Shown: piece after piece, positions 1 to 64,000 of the stretch | Layout of the letters: every line of letters begins with the position of its first letter | Position numbering within the stretch: the stretch's first letter is position 1 | Assembly: GCA_032158295.1 (NCBI GenBank) | Contig: CM063249.1 | Span: 2,016,501-2,080,500 of the forward strand | Length of the DNA stretch: 64,000 nucleotides | Direction: 5' to 3' | Source: Pycnopodia helianthoides | Lineage: Eukaryota; Echinodermata; Asteroidea; Forcipulatida; Asteriidae | Translations under genes and position numbers: made by a program | Notes under the pieces: model-generated | The model's input: the letters and a program-made list of their open reading frames with translations, nothing else | What the model was told of the DNA's origin: nothing | Database searches by the model: none

Positions 1-362
1 TCTATGGGAAACTTTTGATAGGGCACCAAGGCCAAGACCAGGGCAACAGAGGCCATGGCCTCCGTGTTATTCCAAGCCTGCACCAGGGCGGTCTATCAAC
101 TCTTTATTAATTTTTTTTAACCATCAAGCTTTCATACTTTACAAAGGAGATGGCTTCATATGAAATGAGCACATTACAGGATAGAATGGGCCTAAACTTA
201 AATCTGAAAGGACTCTACCAAAATGCACTTATTTTGTTGTGGATAAAGCATGGGTAATATAAATGGAATCAACTATTAACAATAAATCTTCAAATTTTCA
301 CCCTTCCTGTCCCACAAGATATCCGCAACTTTGAATTGAGGAATTTTGTACTAAATGTTTAC
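1..362. other. COQ5 intron 5 (partial), no gene seen
   Basis: This is AT-rich intron sequence downstream of the COQ5 exon 5 donor. I looked for the missing COQ5 C-terminal exon on the minus strand and did not find it. I recognise no repeat here. Confidence 0.6.
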
Positions 363-4570
<4,208 letters not shown>

Positions 4571-4838
4571 CTTGACAACTTCTGTCTCTTTCAAAAACTA
4601 TACCGAAAATAGTTACAGACTTTAAAATGATATATTGAAATGCATATTTATAAGTACAAAATATATATTTTTGTAAATTCGTGTATTTTTATTGAAGAAT
4701 TTTGTGGCAAATTTTTACAGGTATTTACAATTAGTCTATTTATTTCTCTTGTCCCAAAAATGCATTTTGGAAGAGGCAACAAAGTTTCAGGATTCAAAGT
4801 GCACACAATCGTGACATGACACTTGTGGTTGTGTGAAA
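4571..4838. promoter_or_regulatory. Putative bidirectional promoter of COQ5 and HEATR6
   Basis: Only 268 bp separate the divergent start codons of COQ5 (4570, minus) and HEATR6 (4839, plus), so both 5' UTRs and core promoters must fit here unless there are unseen upstream noncoding exons. The interval is AT-rich, with no clear TATA box in either direction. The COQ5 start is embedded in AAGATGGCGGC, matching the YY1 consensus often found at start codons of housekeeping genes; HEATR6 starts in the related AAAATGGCG. Transcription start sites cannot be placed from sequence alone. Confidence 0.65.
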
Positions 4839-63361
<58,523 letters not shown>

Positions 63362-63660
63362 GACAATTATAGTGGCTTCTTATATAGCGCTCAAATGTAT
63401 CAGTCAGTGACGCTCATGGCGCTCCAACATGATTACCTCTGGCCACTGGGCCTTTTATTTAATTTCTTAAGCCATCTCGGCTCCCTTGGGAGTATAGAGC
63501 CTGTGCTGCCCAATATGTAGCTCACCAAGCTAAATCAATTACAAAAACCACCACTGCCCTCAAAGGTGGCCATTTACCACCGGGTGAAGAGAAGCAATTA
63601 TAGTTAAGTGTCTCGCTCAAGGACACGTGTCACGACCGGGATTCGAACCCACAATTCGAT
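63362..63660 (-). mobile_element. tRNA-derived SINE, family B, minus strand
   Basis: On the minus strand: B box GGTTCGAATCCCGG (63640 region), GACACGTGTCC, TTGAGCGAGACACTTAACTA and the 3' end GAGCGCTATATAAGAAGCCA. It is nearly full length with the tRNA head eroded. Confidence 0.8.
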
Positions 63661-64000
63661 TACACTTTACCTTGTATATTGTGGCAGTACGCAGCGTGTA
63701 TGAAATTAGCAGTTTTGCCACTGGGCGCTCTGTATTTTTTGCCCTCCAAAGGCTATCTCATTTTCACTGTTGAAAGACTCAACAAGAGTCAAAACAGGAT
63801 GCCATTAACCCCTCTTTTTATGAGTGCACTCACTTTGTCTGCAGTTATAAGTGCCTCGTATACCTGGCCTGTTCTAATAACATACACAATTATTTCAAAG
63901 CACTTTTGGAGTACATCAGAGCGAAGACTCAGAGATCAGGTGGGAAGAGTATACAGCACATGAATTTGTTTTTTTTCTGATCAACTGGAGAGCTGTCATC
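63661..64000. other. Right edge of window, intron
   Basis: I see no recognisable exon or repeat. The reading frame at 63679-63963 has no conserved features and is probably chance. Confidence 0.4.

Noticed and set aside
1..362. Missing last exon of COQ5
   Set aside because: I read the minus strand for the expected LYDLYSFQVIP and YLVESIRRFP blocks and found neither.

Overview
This is an animal nuclear genomic window, about 60% A+T by eye, dominated by introns and short transposon-derived repeats. It holds two conserved genes arranged head to head. On the minus strand (363-4570) are exons 1-5 of COQ5, the mitochondrial ubiquinone-biosynthesis C-methyltransferase; its last exon(s) lie off the left edge. 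On the plus strand (4839-61463) are 20 consecutive coding exons of HEATR6, a HEAT-repeat protein; its last exon(s) lie off the right edge. The two start codons are only 268 bp apart, so 4571-4838 is most likely a shared bidirectional promoter. All 25 exons have GT-AG borders and agree in phase, so both genes look intact as far as they can be seen.

The organism is most likely a marine invertebrate deuterostome, and an echinoderm (perhaps a sea star) is my best guess. The basis is the protein divergence from vertebrates, the intron structure, and the style of the repeats: tRNA-derived SINEs with GGTTCGAATCC B boxes and 3' ends like GCGCTATATAAGAAGCC, TTAA-flanked MITEs, and fold-back elements. 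This is inference; a hemichordate cannot be excluded from the sequence alone.

Layout. 1-4570: COQ5, with two kinds of SINE in intron 2 and a GAA microsatellite in intron 1. 4571-4838: intergenic promoter. 4839-31962: HEATR6 exons 1-17, with introns of 0.25-5.4 kb carrying MITEs, SINE copies, LINE 3' ends and two arrays of a ~106-115 bp satellite. 31963-51209: a 19-kb intron 17. Its core (34.9-42.4 kb) is a composite tandem region: a degenerate ~170-bp repeat, then a duplicated non-repeat block interleaved with a 24-bp minisatellite that is open in several frames. It ends near a hairpin with a hammerhead-ribozyme-like core (50896-50941). 51210-61463: exons 18-20, separated by 3.4 and 6.4 kb of repeat-rich intron. 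61464-64000: the start of intron 20.

COQ5 acts in the mitochondrial matrix; the molecular role of HEATR6 is not established. The shared promoter suggests co-transcription but does not prove a functional link. I found no complete transposase or reverse transcriptase, no rRNA, no intact tRNA and no CRISPR array. Every long reading frame outside the two genes is better explained as repeat sequence.
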